Positions 7,818 to 17,500 of a stretch of 64,000 nt of DNA are shown here, piece by piece. The stretch covers positions 118,753 to 182,752 of the forward strand of contig NZ_JAECMS010000006.1 of assembly GCF_016827595.1 (NCBI RefSeq), in the 5' to 3' direction. The stretch comes from Luteirhabdus pelagi. Lineage in GTDB: Bacteria; Bacteroidota; Bacteroidia; Flavobacteriales; Flavobacteriaceae. The notes beneath the pieces were generated by a model, which searched no databases, was not told where the DNA came from, and saw nothing but the letters and a program-made list of their open reading frames with translations. Position 1 is the first letter of the stretch, and every line of letters starts with the position of its first letter. The position numbers and the translations under genes were made by a program.

Positions 7818-9650
7818 TCATCGGGTTTGCGAATAGCTTTTTACCAAGCGGATAAATTCGGCTCGGTAGCCCTCTTTGTCGGTACCGCGACCGGCTTCCG
7901 CCAAATCGACCACCGTTTGGGCGTTTTTATCGGAAATAAATTCTGAATCCCGTAGCTGCTGTCCGAACAAGGCAACCGCCGCTGAAAACTGAAAATCCTC
8001 AGAGGTTTTTTCAATATTCCGATTCGTATCCCGAAGTGTTTTTACGATTAGTTTGCTAACATCACCATCCGGTTCTTTGTAACGGAACTTTACAGTGAGT
8101 AATTCATTACTTCCATTATTAGATTGTACGTTGGTATACTTCAACCCATCGATTTTCTTCAAATACTTGCTCTTCACCCCTACTGGAATGATTTCATATA
8201 AAGCGGTAACCGTATGACCGCTGCCCAATTCACCTGCATCCTTGGTATCGTCGTTAAAATCTTCATCGTTCAACAATCTGTTTTCATACCCGATTAAACG
8301 ATAGGCGGCTACTTTTGCGGGATTGAATTCCACTTGTAATTTCACATCTTTCGCAATCGTATAAATCGTTCCGAAGAATTCGGTTCCCAGTACTTTCTTT
8401 GCTTCCTGCATGGTGTCGATATAGGCATGGTTACCATTTCCTTTATCGGCTAAGGTCTCCATCTTGGAGTCTTTATAATTTCCCATTCCGAAGCCTAAAC
8501 ACGTAAGGAACACACCGCTTTTTCGCTTTTCTTCAATCATCGTTTCCATCGCGCGGTCGCTAGCAGCACCTACGTTGAAATCGCCATCGGTTGCCAAGAT
8601 TACACGATTGTTTCCGTTTTTGATGAATTGTTCTTCCGCTACTTTATAAGCCAGCTGAATGCCAGCACCGCCAGCAGTAGAACCACCGGCACTAAGATTG
8701 TTTACTGCGTTCATAATCTTTTGCTTTTCGCTTCCCATGGTAGGAGAAAGTACCATTCCTGCAGCGCCTGCGTAGACTACGATGCTTACCTTATCTTCTT
8801 CCCGAAGTTGATCGACCAACACGCTGAAAGCGGATTTTAAAAGGCCTAATTTGTTTGGCGAATCCATTGAACCAGATACATCGATAAGAAATACTAGGTT
8901 ACTGGCAGGGGTATTTTGGGTGGATATGTCTTTTCCTTTAAGTCCGATACGCACGAGTTTCGTATCCTTATTCCAAGGCGAAGTGGCCACATCTGTGGTG
9001 ATGGAAAAAGGCTCGTTTTTTTTGGGCTGCGGATAATTATATGCGAAGTAATTGACCATCTCTTCAATCTTGACGGCATCTTCCGGAATCTGCTGACCGT
9101 GATTGATCATTCGGCGAATGTTGCTATAGCCTGCTTTATCGACATCGATTGAAAATGTGGATAACGGTGAAGTTTTTACATTCTTAAAATTGTTTTCCTC
9201 GATGCGGGCATAGGATTCGTTGTTTGAAACTCGATTTTGACTTTGTACATAAGAACCAGAACTAAAACTTGAAGCTCCTCTAATTCTTACCGTTTTAGTG
9301 GCATTACTCAGCCGACTCCTTTTCGCATCCTGGGCATAGCCTGTAATAACTACTTCCTCTAAAACTGCACCAGGCGCTAATTGTACATTTAGTGTTCCTT
9401 TTTTCTTAATTTTTCGTTCGGCAGTCTGGAATCCAACATAGGTAAAGACCAATATCTGTCCTATTTCACCTTTAATTTCATAATCGCCATCATAATCTGT
9501 TTGGGTGCCATTGGAAGTGCCCTTAACGAATACGTTTGCACCGGGTAATGGCATTCCGCTATCATCGGAAACAGTACCGTTTATAGTGACGGTTTGCGCG
9601 TGTGTTGTTAAAGTTAGCAGAAAAACTAGAAGTGTTGTTAGTGTCTTCAT
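7818..9650 (-). CDS. Secreted VWA-domain protein with an N-terminal carboxypeptidase-regulatory-like domain
   Basis: 610 residues. A signal peptide (cleavage near THAQ, residue 19) is followed by a CarboxypepD_reg-like beta-sandwich (about 20-95), then LEEVVITGYA, which looks like the linker of SusC-type receptors, an Ile/Asn-rich linker, and a YfbK-like region with a von Willebrand factor A domain (about 250-430). The MIDAS metal site DVSGS starts at Asp257. The C-terminal part (about 450-610) resembles DUF3520 of this family. The function of these proteins is not established; metal-dependent adhesion or complex scaffolding outside the inner membrane is plausible. It is monocistronic with its own terminator at 7741-7765. 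Confidence 0.88.
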   Translation of the reverse strand: MKTLTTLLVFLLTLTTHAQTVTINGTVSDDSGMPLPGANVFVKGTSNGTQTDYDGDYEIKGEIGQILVFTYVGFQTAERKIKKKGTLNVQLAPGAVLEEVVITGYAQDAKRSRLSNATKTVRIRGASSFSSGSYVQSQNRVSNNESYARIEENNFKNVKTSPLSTFSIDVDKAGYSNIRRMINHGQQIPEDAVKIEEMVNYFAYNYPQPKKNEPFSITTDVATSPWNKDTKLVRIGLKGKDISTQNTPASNLVFLIDVSGSMDSPNKLGLLKSAFSVLVDQLREEDKVSIVVYAGAAGMVLSPTMGSEKQKIMNAVNNLSAGGSTAGGAGIQLAYKVAEEQFIKNGNNRVILATDGDFNVGAASDRAMETMIEEKRKSGVFLTCLGFGMGNYKDSKMETLADKGNGNHAYIDTMQEAKKVLGTEFFGTIYTIAKDVKLQVEFNPAKVAAYRLIGYENRLLNDEDFNDDTKDAGELGSGHTVTALYEIIPVGVKSKYLKKIDGLKYTNVQSNNGSNELLTVKFRYKEPDGDVSKLIVKTLRDTNRNIEKTSEDFQFSAAVALFGQQLRDSEFISDKNAQTVVDLAEAGRGTDKEGYRAEFIRLVKSYSQTR

Positions 9651-9743
9651 AACGAAAGGGTTTATGGTTATGAAGTAAATGTATTAGGAATGCCTAGTCT
9701 ATGAAATGGTCAATGAGCGAACCGCCGTTTTCAGTGAGGGAAG

Positions 9744-10823
9744 TTATTTTTTATAGCGCTTAAGAATATCCCTAACCGCTCCTCTTTTTATTTTCCCGGT
9801 TTCGGTATAGGGAAAACGAGAGAGGCTTACTACTTTTTTGGGTCGCTCGTAGGGTTCCAACAATTTAAATGCTTCGGAATAGTCTGAAATTGTTTCCGCT
9901 TTCGATTCCACAACCATAATGACACGTTCACCAAGTGTTTCATGTGTTTCGGAAGTAATGATAAATGGGGTATCAATGGATTCCGAAAGCACTGCTTCAA
10001 TCTTTTCAGGAAACAGTTTCACGCCACCACTATTAATAACGTTGTCCACTCTACCCAGCCAAGCAAAACTACTTTGTGAGTACAGCTCAACAATATCGTT
10101 AGTAACGACAATATCATCACAAATTTTAGGACAATGAATCACCAAACAGTCACGGTCATCCTGACGAAACGTAACATCGGGTAAGGCATGATAAGCTTCA
10201 CTTCTTGCGGGTCCATTAATTCTTCTTGCTGCAATGTGGGTAATGGTTTCTGTCATTCCATAGGTGGCAAAGACTTCCGTATTGACTAATTGTAACCTTG
10301 CCTCCAATTCAACTGAAATAGGTCCACCGCCAACGATAAGCTTTTTTACCTTATTCAAATCGGGTAACGAATAGGCTACCTGATATGGCACCATAGCCAC
10401 AAAGTCGTAATCATTATCGTATTGGGTTAAGGCATCTTTTTCTGGCGCTACCACATGCAATTGCCATCCCAAGACTAAGGCTCGAACCAACATCATTTTA
10501 CCAGCAATATAATTGGCGGGTAAACAGAGTAAGGCCGAGGTATGCTCAGGTAATTTAAAATAGGAAGCAGTGGCCAACGCACTATTGGTCATTGCCGTTT
10601 TTGAATGTAAAATCTTCTTGGGTTTTCCAGTAGAACCCGAAGTCGTCACCGATATACTATCGGAATCATCTAACCAAGCTTCCAGAAATTGGCCGATGTG
10701 GGCTTCATATTCCTGCCCGTCTTCCTGAAGTTTGACCGCAAACTCCCGTAATTCTTCCGCCGACTCATACGCTAGGCCGTTAAATGTAAAGGAAGGGTGA
10801 AACGGATGTTGGGAGTTGGTCAC
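9744..10823 (-). CDS. menE: o-Succinylbenzoate-CoA ligase (AMP-forming), MenE
   Basis: 359 residues, shorter than proteobacterial MenE but usual for Bacteroidota. It has the ANL-superfamily P-loop VTTSGSTGKPKK (about 58-69), the adenylate-binding ATYGMTETITH, the hinge region GRVDNVINSGGVKLFP and a C-terminal TETGKIKR whose lysine would be the catalytic Lys. It activates o-succinylbenzoate with ATP and CoA, the step after MenC in menaquinone synthesis. The assignment is supported by menC and menA in the same operon. It starts 1 nt after the CPBP gene and is the last gene of the cluster. Confidence 0.92.
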   Translation of the reverse strand: MTNSQHPFHPSFTFNGLAYESAEELREFAVKLQEDGQEYEAHIGQFLEAWLDDSDSISVTTSGSTGKPKKILHSKTAMTNSALATASYFKLPEHTSALLCLPANYIAGKMMLVRALVLGWQLHVVAPEKDALTQYDNDYDFVAMVPYQVAYSLPDLNKVKKLIVGGGPISVELEARLQLVNTEVFATYGMTETITHIAARRINGPARSEAYHALPDVTFRQDDRDCLVIHCPKICDDIVVTNDIVELYSQSSFAWLGRVDNVINSGGVKLFPEKIEAVLSESIDTPFIITSETHETLGERVIMVVESKAETISDYSEAFKLLEPYERPKKVVSLSRFPYTETGKIKRGAVRDILKRYKK

Positions 10824-10824
10824 G

Positions 10825-11781
10825 TTATTGTTCTTCTAGCGGAATCTGAGGTTGTGGTTCAGGCGGATGTACTTCGCCGAAAAGCTTTTCTTTCCAGCCA
10901 CTCCACTTATATTTTTTTGCAAGGATAAGTAAGAATATTGGATACATAACCAATACAGGCAACAAAACATCGAAACCAGCGGTTGGATTGGAAACATCCT
11001 TCAAAATAGAGTTGGTTTGAAACACCGTCCAATCTGCCGTAACTAATAAAGCGGCAATTAAATTATTACCTGCGTGGAAACCTAATGCAAGTTCCATTCC
11101 CTCATCCATTAAGGTCATAATTCCCAATAGAAAACCAGTGCCAATATAGTAGACCATAATAATAGGTCCGAGTTTATCGACTTCAGGGTTGAAAAAATGA
11201 AGGCCACCAAAAATTACGGATGTCAACACCAAAGGAAGCCATCTGTTTTTAAACATGGTTCCAAACCCTTGCATTAAATAGCCTCGAAACAAATATTCTT
11301 CAAAACTAGTCTGAATGGGGATCATGATAATAGCAATGACTGCCAAAATCAGAAAAGGAACTAGATCGAATTGAACCACATAATCGTCTGGGTTTCCGTA
11401 ATAATCGATAATTGTTAGCACTAGGGTTACTAAAACAATTAAAGAGAAGGAAAATAGTATTCGCCCCCAATCGGTTTTCTTTCGAGATGTCGTTACCGTT
11501 CGGAACGGTTGCCTATGTAGAAATCGCACTATGAAATAAAGCGCAACCATGCCTACTGCAAACGATAATAGCATTAAAAACAGCGTGAGGTTTGAATCCA
11601 AATAGGTTAGCATGGCACTTTCATCCTGCATCAATCCTTCATCGCCATTTGCCATCATTTTAATAAAAACTGCAGCCACAAGAGGGATAGCTCCTAATTG
11701 AGAGGCTATAAAAATAACAACGGCACCAACCAAATAGCGCCACCAATCGTGCAAATAGTTAAAAGCTTGTTTTATATACAT
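10825..11781 (-). CDS. CPBP-family intramembrane glutamic protease (Abi/CAAX-like)
   Basis: 318 residues with about eight hydrophobic helices. The three conserved motifs of the CPBP family are present: FEEYLFRGY (EExxxR type), FGGLHFF (FxxxH type) and HAGNN near the end. Family members are membrane-embedded peptidases related to Rce1, used for CAAX processing, immunity or unknown targets. It sits between menC and menE with gaps of 3 and 1 nt, so it is co-translated with menaquinone enzymes. Whether it acts on them or is just carried in the operon is not shown. Confidence 0.88.
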   Translation of the reverse strand: MYIKQAFNYLHDWWRYLVGAVVIFIASQLGAIPLVAAVFIKMMANGDEGLMQDESAMLTYLDSNLTLFLMLLSFAVGMVALYFIVRFLHRQPFRTVTTSRKKTDWGRILFSFSLIVLVTLVLTIIDYYGNPDDYVVQFDLVPFLILAVIAIIMIPIQTSFEEYLFRGYLMQGFGTMFKNRWLPLVLTSVIFGGLHFFNPEVDKLGPIIMVYYIGTGFLLGIMTLMDEGMELALGFHAGNNLIAALLVTADWTVFQTNSILKDVSNPTAGFDVLLPVLVMYPIFLLILAKKYKWSGWKEKLFGEVHPPEPQPQIPLEEQ

Positions 11782-11784
11782 TCT

Positions 11785-12837
11785 TTAGAATTCAGGGTTA
11801 CTACAATCTATATTCCACGACCCATGAGTATCATAATGAAGCGATCCGTTACGAACTTTCAGCGGGGAATCGATATTATTGGTAAAGAGGCTCCCAGTGC
11901 CCAAACCTTGCGGCAAGGTACTATTTTTTGTGAAAGTATATTGCGCAATGGCATTTAATCCGATGTTGCTCTCTAACGCTGACGTTATCCACCATCCAAT
12001 GCTATTTGAGGCCGCCATTCCAATCCATTCGTCGGATCTTTTAAAACCACCGACCAAACTCGGTTTTAAGATGATGTATTGTGGTTTAATGGTTTCCAAA
12101 CATTTTTTTTTCTCTTTGGAAGTAAACAAACCGATTAATTCTTCATCTAAGGCAATTGGAAGCGGTGTTTCTTCACATAGTTTCGCCATTTCTTGCCACT
12201 GGCCTTGTTTGATGGGTTGTTCAATACTATGAAGCTCTAGTGCTGCCAACCGCTTTAGTTTTTCAAGGGCATTTTGGGGTGAAAAGGCTCCGTTGGCATC
12301 CACACGCAGTTCAATTTCATTAGCAGAAAACTCCTTCCGAATCGATTGCAGCAAGGAGAGCTCTGTTTCGAAGTCGATTGCCCCAATTTTCATCTTGATA
12401 CAGGTGAAACCGTGCTTCAGTTTTTCAGCAATTTGCTCCCTCATAAACATCTTGTCGCCCATCCAAATAAGTCCGTTGATGGGAATTGCTTCGGTCCCAT
12501 TGGTGAAGGCTGACGGATATAGTTCAAACGGTTCAGCACTCGTTAATGACCGGAACGCCATTTCAACCCCGATTTGTATGGAAGGCCATTCCACTAGCGC
12601 CTCGAATAGTTTTGCTTCACCCAACGCGATATTTTCACACACCCATTTCAATTTGGCTTCATACCCGGGATGATCATCGGCGCTAAGACCTCGTAATATA
12701 CCACACTCTCCTATTCCGAAGCGATCATCGTCCTTCAAAAACAAAAACCAAGTTTCCTTGGTTTTCATTACGCCTCGGGAGGTACCGCTGGGGCGTTTAA
12801 ATTGGAGTATATATTTCTGATACGTTGCTGTGACCAT
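11785..12837 (-). CDS. menC: o-Succinylbenzoate synthase MenC
   Basis: 350 residues of the enolase superfamily (MLE subgroup). Recognisable catalytic elements are CIKMKIG (KxK motif), LRVDANGAF, HSIEQPI and ALDEE supplying the three Mg2+ carboxylates, and YIILKPSLVGG with the second catalytic lysine. It dehydrates SHCHC to o-succinylbenzoate. The presence of menE downstream and menA upstream in the same transcript supports this over a dipeptide epimerase or muconate cycloisomerase. Its ATG directly abuts the stop codon of the preceding hydrolase gene (no gap). Confidence 0.92.
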   Translation of the reverse strand: MVTATYQKYILQFKRPSGTSRGVMKTKETWFLFLKDDDRFGIGECGILRGLSADDHPGYEAKLKWVCENIALGEAKLFEALVEWPSIQIGVEMAFRSLTSAEPFELYPSAFTNGTEAIPINGLIWMGDKMFMREQIAEKLKHGFTCIKMKIGAIDFETELSLLQSIRKEFSANEIELRVDANGAFSPQNALEKLKRLAALELHSIEQPIKQGQWQEMAKLCEETPLPIALDEELIGLFTSKEKKKCLETIKPQYIILKPSLVGGFKRSDEWIGMAASNSIGWWITSALESNIGLNAIAQYTFTKNSTLPQGLGTGSLFTNNIDSPLKVRNGSLHYDTHGSWNIDCSNPEF

Positions 12838-13518
12838 CTACAGTTCAATAGATTCGCCGATATCCAACAGCATCAAATCCTTATCGGCATCATAAAACTT
12901 GCGTTTTGCCTCTTCGTGGTCGATTTCAATATAGCCAAAGGTATCGTAATGAACCCCCAATACTTTATCGCACTGAATAAAATCGCAGGCTACGATGGCA
13001 TCATCGACACCCATGGTGAAGTTATCACCTATCGGAAGAATGGCAAGATCCAATTTTGTGTGTATTGGAATCAGCTTCATATCCATCATTAATGCAGTAT
13101 CGCCGGCGATGTAGATGTTTTTGTGTTCGCCTTCAATGACGAAACCACCCGGTTGACCGCCGTAACTTCCGTCGGGAAAAGAACTAGTGTGTATCGCGTT
13201 AACGTATTTCACCTTTCCAAAATCAAACTCCCAACTTCCGCCATGGTTCATCGGGTGGACATCGAAGCCTTTTTCTTCATAATGATTGGCAATTTCAAAA
13301 TTGCTTACAATTGTTGCACCTGTGTTCTCAGCGATGGATTCCGCATCGAGAATATGATCCTGATGGGCATGCGTTAGGAGGATATAATCGGCTTTTAAAT
13401 CTTTGATATTGACTTTATCTTTTGAAAGGTCGTTTCCTGTTATGAAAGGATCGACAATTAGATTTTTCCCACCTACTTCAATGGCGAGGCTATTTTGGCC
13501 GTAGAATGTAATTTTCAT
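12838..13518 (-). CDS. Metal-dependent hydrolase of the UPF0173 metallo-beta-lactamase family
   Basis: 226 residues, cytosolic, full length for the family. The complete HxHxDH metal motif is present (LLTHAHQDHI, about residues 49-58), followed by a glycine/His-rich NHGGSW, AGDTALMMDM and VHYDTFG. The substrate of UPF0173 proteins is unknown. It lies in the menaquinone operon, 61 nt after menA and directly abutting menC, which makes a role linked to menaquinone metabolism or membrane intermediates possible but unproven. Confidence 0.9.
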   Translation of the reverse strand: MKITFYGQNSLAIEVGGKNLIVDPFITGNDLSKDKVNIKDLKADYILLTHAHQDHILDAESIAENTGATIVSNFEIANHYEEKGFDVHPMNHGGSWEFDFGKVKYVNAIHTSSFPDGSYGGQPGGFVIEGEHKNIYIAGDTALMMDMKLIPIHTKLDLAILPIGDNFTMGVDDAIVACDFIQCDKVLGVHYDTFGYIEIDHEEAKRKFYDADKDLMLLDIGESIEL

Positions 13519-13579
13519 AGTGTTTCGCTTTATTTTTCCCTAAATATACTAAGCAATTGTATGAATTGGAAGAAGCGAA

Positions 13580-14482
13580 TTATAAAAGTATGCTAACAAA
13601 GAACAAAATGGAGAAAAGGAACGTACTTAACGCTATTTTTTTTAGTTCTGGATCTAATAAAGCAGGTGAATCGTTCTTCACCACAACCCTTGCATGAAGT
13701 GCAAGTGGAAGAAAGGCGATTAACGGAAGAAAGGCTATTATCCCACTCTCCTGAAGAAGGATAAAAATTATAGTCATGATGAAAGCTGTAAAAAGCAACG
13801 CTAGGTGATATGTTTTTGCCTTTTTTATACCCAGCAGAACAGCTAAAGTATTTTTGTTCGCTTTTTTATCGCTCTCCAAGTCGCGCATATTGTTCAGATT
13901 AAGTACAGCAGCACTCAAACACCCAATTGTTATTGCCGGTAACAATACATATTGATTCAGTGCATGGGTATATAGGAAATAACTTCCCATTACGGCTAAC
14001 AGTCCGAAGAACACAAACACAAAAACATCGCCCATAGCACGATAGCCATAGGCTCGTTTCCCGACGGTATAAGTTACCGCAGCAACGATAGATGCAATTC
14101 CAAGGTTGAAGAAAATAAATGACAATAAGAAGTTTTCATTTCCGAAGGCCATAAAAATAAGCAGACTTGCAACAAGAAGCGTAAGCGCACCGACGACGAT
14201 CATGCCGTATTTCAATTCTGTGGCAGTCAGTAGGCCACTTTGCATAGCTCGTGCCGGTCCGATACGATCTTCATTATCGGTTCCTTTCACCCCATCGCCA
14301 TAATCGTTGGCAAAATTAGACAATACCTGAAAGCCTATGGTGGTAAGAAGTGCTAAAACGAAAATGGGAGTAACGAAAGCATCGACGTGATACGCAACAG
14401 CACTGCCGGTTACAATTCCGCTGATAGAAAGCGGGAGGGTTCGAAGTCTTGCAGCTGAAATCCAAGCGCGGAATTTCTTCAT
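13580..14482 (-). CDS. menA: 1,4-Dihydroxy-2-naphthoate polyprenyltransferase MenA
   Basis: 300 residues, UbiA superfamily with about eight or nine transmembrane helices. The prenyl-diphosphate-binding aspartate motif is NFANDYGDGVKGTDNEDR (about residues 60-77), and the second Asp-rich loop is NNMRDLESDKKANK (about 200-213). The MenA-type IGPARAMQSG follows the first motif. It prenylates DHNA in the inner membrane. It is the first visible gene of the menA - hydrolase - menC - CPBP - menE transcript. A terminator for the upstream T9SS gene lies just before it (14513-14554), so the operon promoter should be in about 14483-14512 or inside that hairpin region. Confidence 0.95.
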   Translation of the reverse strand: MKKFRAWISAARLRTLPLSISGIVTGSAVAYHVDAFVTPIFVLALLTTIGFQVLSNFANDYGDGVKGTDNEDRIGPARAMQSGLLTATELKYGMIVVGALTLLVASLLIFMAFGNENFLLSFIFFNLGIASIVAAVTYTVGKRAYGYRAMGDVFVFVFFGLLAVMGSYFLYTHALNQYVLLPAITIGCLSAAVLNLNNMRDLESDKKANKNTLAVLLGIKKAKTYHLALLFTAFIMTIIFILLQESGIIAFLPLIAFLPLALHARVVVKNDSPALLDPELKKIALSTFLFSILFFVSILL

Positions 14483-14512
14483 GGGTTGACGAAAATTTCA
14501 GGTGCAAAGGTA

Positions 14513-14554
14513 CATGAAAAAAAATGCCACACTCGTTATGAGCGTGGCATTTTC
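14513..14554 (-). terminator. Terminator of the large T9SS cargo gene
   Basis: On the minus strand AAAATGCCACGCTC, loop ATAAC and GAGTGTGGCATTTT form a stem with a single internal mismatch, followed by a continuous T tract. It begins about 21 nt after the stop codon at 14575. Confidence 0.9.
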
Positions 14555-14574
14555 CAATACTAAACTAACACTTA

Positions 14575-17500
14575 TTACTTAACAATCAATTTTTGGGATA
14601 CTCCCGAAGCATTCGTAATAATGTATGTTCCTGCGGATAATTCCTGAACGGAGATTGTAGCAGCATTCATTACGCTTTTCACCAAACGCCCCCCTAAATC
14701 GTATACGGTATAGTCGCCAGGTTTGCTAAGGTAAATTCGTTCGCTTGCCGGGTTTGGATACATACTGAACGCATTTCCAGCCGCTATTTCAAACTCAGGA
14801 TTAGAAAGTACGATTTCATCTAGGGTGTAAAGCGATAAGCTACCACTCACTTCATTTGAAACCACCAACATCGCTGTATTGATCGGGCTTTCCTCTGGTG
14901 TAACAAACATGATGCCCTCTGGGCCAAGATCGCCGCCTTCATCACCTCCAGGGACCGCATCGCGACTGTTCACATATTGAAGGAATACTGGCGCTGTAGG
15001 ATCGGATACATCATACACCATTACCCCGCCTATTCGCTCTAACAAGATAAAGGCATAGTTCAATCCGTTAATTTCCTGAACCAAAACGCCTTCTGGCTCT
15101 GGCCCTTTGTTGTCGCTTCGGTTCTTAAATTCGTTGTTGCTGTTGCTAGCGTTAAAGATAGGTCCGTACACAGGATCGGCAGCGGTGATTACTTCAAAAT
15201 CATTTCCACTATCGAATACGATGGTTCCGGTATTCGCTTCGAATATACTAAAGGAACGTCCGCCGAAAATGTGGATTTCTTCATATTCACCATCATTATC
15301 AGTATCACCGGAAGCATTGGTAATACCTACATCTCCTAAATTTGTTTCCAGTTGAAGGATATCGATGTTAGAGAATACCGTTTCATCTAAAATATAATCG
15401 GCATCATCTAATTTACGTTCCTCTTCAAAAGTGTCGTACTCACGAGCATCGCCTTCATTAGCTGTTACGATATACTGCGTTCCATTTACTTCATAGAAAT
15501 CGATGGCATCTGGCATATACACTCCTTTTACGGGCCAGGAAGCGTTGAAGATGAAGTCGGTTTCATCGGTAAGGTCTAGACTATTTTCAGGCAGACTATG
15601 ATCTTTCAATCCAAATGAAATAACATCCGTAATCTCAGGAATCGAAAGGTCTACGATGGCATAGGCGTTATTCTCTTGAAGCGTAACATACGCCATTTGT
15701 GAATCGTCGCTTACCGCGATATACTCAGGCTCCAAATCTTGTGAAACCGTTGCACCGGGACCGAAGATTCGAACACCTGCGGCGATAAGGTCCGCTTCTT
15801 GCGAATCGAATGCATTAAAGTTTAGGGTCGTAACATCGGCCTGCGAAATATCGCCCAGTCCACCACTCACATCAATAATGGAAACCGAACCTTCAGGATC
15901 TACGCTATAATCGTCATTAGGTTCCCCTTCATTCGCTACCAATACTTTTGTTCCATCAGGAGAGAACAATAACATATCGGGAAGTGGTCCTACTTCCACA
16001 GCTACCATACCATTCCCATCAACATCGCTAAATACCACCACTCCGTTATCTGTCTTAGGATCTACGGAAACGGCAGCTGCCACGATTCCATCATTTACGG
16101 CAATGCTTTGCACTCCTGCACCACCAAAATCGGTAACGTCTACTGTCGCCAACGCTTGAATGTTTTCAGGATCCGAGAAATCCAATACTTCAATAAGGGA
16201 ACCATTGGTTACAAACAAACGTTGGGTTCCAGGGTCGTAGGCTGTAATTTCAGCTGTACCCTCTTCAGCAACGGTATAACTAGTTAGGTAATTTACATCT
16301 AAGATGGTGTTGTCGCCAGCAGGGACTTCAGTATCATCATCTAAAATGTATACAGAATACAACGTATCGCCGGACACCTCAGCGTTTTGTTCATTTTCTA
16401 ATTCCAATACGAAGAATAGGTCGCTATCGTCGGTGCTATTATCCAAAATTGGGATTGTGATTGTCTGGGCATCGGTACTTCCCATAGGGAAGGTTACGGT
16501 CTGCGGACCACTAAAGGTGAAGTGTGTTCCTTCGGTAGCTGTTCCAGCGCCTACCAAGGTAACATCTACGGTAGCTTCAGAAGAAGGTGCATCAGAGATA
16601 GTTAGTGTAATCGTTACCTCGGTTCCATCTTCTGAAATAGAAGTGAAAGCGCCATCGAATGAAATATTGGACTGTACTATGGCCACTCCGTCACCTGGAG
16701 AACCAATATTTGGCACATCGCTGTTATCGCCACCTTGTGCAATGGTTTCAACCGCTCCATTTGCATTTCCTACAACACTGAATTCTTCTTGTTCGACGTC
16801 ATACGACTGACCGTCATTTGCGTCTGTGTCGGGATAGGTAGCGGTTGCGATTGGGGAAGTAGTATTTGGGTCGCCTGCCCAAAGCGTTACGGCATCGCCG
16901 CCACCGCCAAGTCCAGCGCCATCGGCATACCCTATGGCTACGCCAGTTAGATCGATCACGGGGCTCCATACATCCTCGAAAGTAGTAATATCGGTAGTGT
17001 TATCGGTGATTAATACAATAGCTTTCGCGCCAGGTTGGATTTCTGTGATACCCTGTATAATATCGGCATCAACAGGATCGGCAGATTCATCATCATAATA
17101 AAGGTCTGGCGATGTTCCAGAAACCCATGCTTCGGTTCCGATATTTTCAATTTCGAACCAATCGGCTGTTAGGTCTGTTCCGCTTTGACCAGAGAATATT
17201 TCAGTTATGGAAAATTCCACCGGTGGAACGTCTGCTTCCCCTTCAAATATGATATTGTCTAAATAAATAGCCTCGCTACCCGAATTAGAGCGAAGCTCTA
17301 CCACCAATTGAGCATCGATATTGTCAGGAATGGCTGTGGTTGTTGATTGCCAAGCACCTTCGATACCCAAATCGTTGATATCGCTACCTTCCGTATTTAG
17401 AATGTCTATTTCAGTGGCATTGGTAAGGTCCTTAATATAGATTCGGATACGATCGTTTCCAGAATCGTTTGTGGTACCGTCACCTTCATATCCTGTTTCA

